Below the pieces are notes generated by a model. It was given only the letters and a program-made list of their open reading frames with translations. It did no database searches and was not told the origin of the DNA. Position numbers and translations under genes: made by a program. DNA of 6,631 nt. Source: Planctomycetota bacterium. Its GTDB lineage: Bacteria > Planctomycetota > UBA8108 > UBA1146 > JAJFFE01. The stretch spans positions 1-6,631 of the forward strand of contig JAGQRC010000211.1 of the NCBI GenBank assembly GCA_020425835.1. Reading direction: 5' to 3'. Shown here in pieces: positions 5,857 to 6,631 of the stretch; within the stretch, counting starts at the first letter, position 1; every line of letters begins with the position of its first letter.

Positions 5857-6609
5857 ATGCGTCGAACGATCTTCGGAATCGCCGGAATTGCGATCTCGGC
5901 GGCCATCCTGTGGGCGGCAGTGGGTACGAGCGTCTGGGCCGGTGGACCGACCAGCGGCGACACCAACGGGGACGGAAGCACCGACATCGGAGATGTCATC
6001 TATCTGCTCGACCACCTCTTCTCGGGCGGGCCCGCGCCGGTGCCGGTGGACTGCCCCGGTGGGCCCATCGACATCGAGGACGCCAATGCTGCGCTCCGCG
6101 CACGGGCCATGAGCGATCTCCAGGGTGTCGGCTCCTCCTTCTCCATGAGCTTGGATCCGGACACGCTCGAGATGATGACCCTTCCGGGCGGCATCTTCGC
6201 GACGGCGTCCATCGCCGAGCTCCCACTCCTCCAGAGTCCGATCGACTACGTGGGCGGCAAGGATGTCGCCGTCTGCTACGTCGGCTGGCCGATCCCCGGT
6301 GGCGCGGCGCCACTGCCGGCCGGCTTCTACCGGCACCGCATCGAGGTCGACCTGGCCGCGTACACCGCGGGTGATCCTCAGTTCGCGAGCACCTATCTCG
6401 TCGACACGGCGGGGAATCTCTTCCCACTGCCGACCTTCTCGGTCCACTTCTCTGGCTCGAGCGTCGAGGCCTCCCTCGGTGTGCGCTCGGACCTCTGCGA
6501 CGAGACCACCGTGCTGAAGGCGAGGCGCTACGTCTCCTGCCCGCAGCTCGGCGATCTCCTCGCCATGACGTGTATCGAGTCGACGCTGCAGGCGCCGACT
6601 CTTCCTTGA
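5857..6609 (+). CDS. secreted protein with one intact and one degenerate dockerin-type loop; remainder unknown
   Basis: A 250-residue exported protein of unknown function. Residues 1-28 are a signal peptide (RR, then a hydrophobic core at about 5-22, cleavage likely after VWA). Residues 35-46 are a textbook dockerin-type calcium loop (D35-N37-D39-G40-D43-D46) followed by the helix VIYLLDHLF. The second repeat, at about residues 64-80, keeps the G69, I71, D72 and D75 positions and the helix but lacks the first three acidic or Asn ligands, so it probably does not bind calcium normally. Residues about 90-250 form a beta-rich region with no family I recognise. It contains four cysteines (C140, C214, C228, C239) that could pair, together with C66. 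The N-terminal layout matches the cytochrome in this window, with the repeats placed directly after the signal peptide. ATG 5857 is chosen because it begins the signal peptide; the same frame is open upstream to 5236 only as a shadow of the S1 gene. Confidence 0.85.
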   Translation: MRRTIFGIAGIAISAAILWAAVGTSVWAGGPTSGDTNGDGSTDIGDVIYLLDHLFSGGPAPVPVDCPGGPIDIEDANAALRARAMSDLQGVGSSFSMSLDPDTLEMMTLPGGIFATASIAELPLLQSPIDYVGGKDVAVCYVGWPIPGGAAPLPAGFYRHRIEVDLAAYTAGDPQFASTYLVDTAGNLFPLPTFSVHFSGSSVEASLGVRSDLCDETTVLKARRYVSCPQLGDLLAMTCIESTLQAPTLP

Positions 6610-6631
6610 GCTCGAGGACACCGGCCTGTCG

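Noticed and set aside
4560..5999. A 479-codon open frame on the minus strand opposite the S1 gene
   Set aside because: It runs across the S1 gene, the following gap and the start of the next gene. Its sequence shows no recognisable domain, and the + strand has four clear S1 repeats.
1..6631. Possible operon or dedicated multi-gene system (for example cytochrome plus secretin export)
   Set aside because: Terminator-like hairpins in every gap and gaps of 111-442 bases argue against co-transcription. The products share no obvious pathway beyond export for four of the five.

Overview
The window is GC-rich DNA with five protein-coding regions, all on the + strand: the 3' end of one gene and four complete genes. 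The two-repeat dockerin block at the N-terminus of a secreted protein, a bacterial alpha-2-macroglobulin-like protein and a large multiheme cytochrome together look most like a marine or sediment planctomycete or a related Gram-negative lineage. That assignment is inferred from protein style, not from a marker gene. I see no mobile element, CRISPR array, rRNA or tRNA.

Layout. Bases 2-253 encode the C-terminal end of an alpha-2-macroglobulin-like protein, followed by a strong hairpin terminator (289-324). A 442-base gap (254-695) with no convincing gene leads to the largest gene (696-3485). It encodes a secreted 929-residue protein with a signal peptide, two dockerin-type calcium loops, an Ig-like segment, a PKD-like domain, a segment with an NDLGMHC motif, and a C-terminal region with nine CXXCH haem-binding motifs. 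A near-perfect 15-bp terminator hairpin follows (3520-3552). Next is a 246-residue exported protein (3720-4460) that resembles the periplasmic N-domains of secretins but has no barrel. Two tandem hairpins (4499-4519 and 4529-4555) separate it from a 362-residue protein with four S1 RNA-binding domains (4572-5660). A compound hairpin with a T-run (5795-5835) then precedes a second secreted protein (5857-6609), 250 residues long, with one intact and one degenerate dockerin-type loop.

How the genes relate. Hairpins with terminator character lie in every intergenic gap, so each gene is probably its own transcription unit rather than part of an operon. Four of the five products are predicted to act outside the cytoplasm. 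The multiheme cytochrome is the most distinctive: it joins calcium-binding and beta-sandwich modules to an electron-transfer region, which suggests a role in extracellular or periplasmic electron transfer. The window has no partner reductase, porin or cohesin that would define a pathway, and I see no clear multi-gene system.
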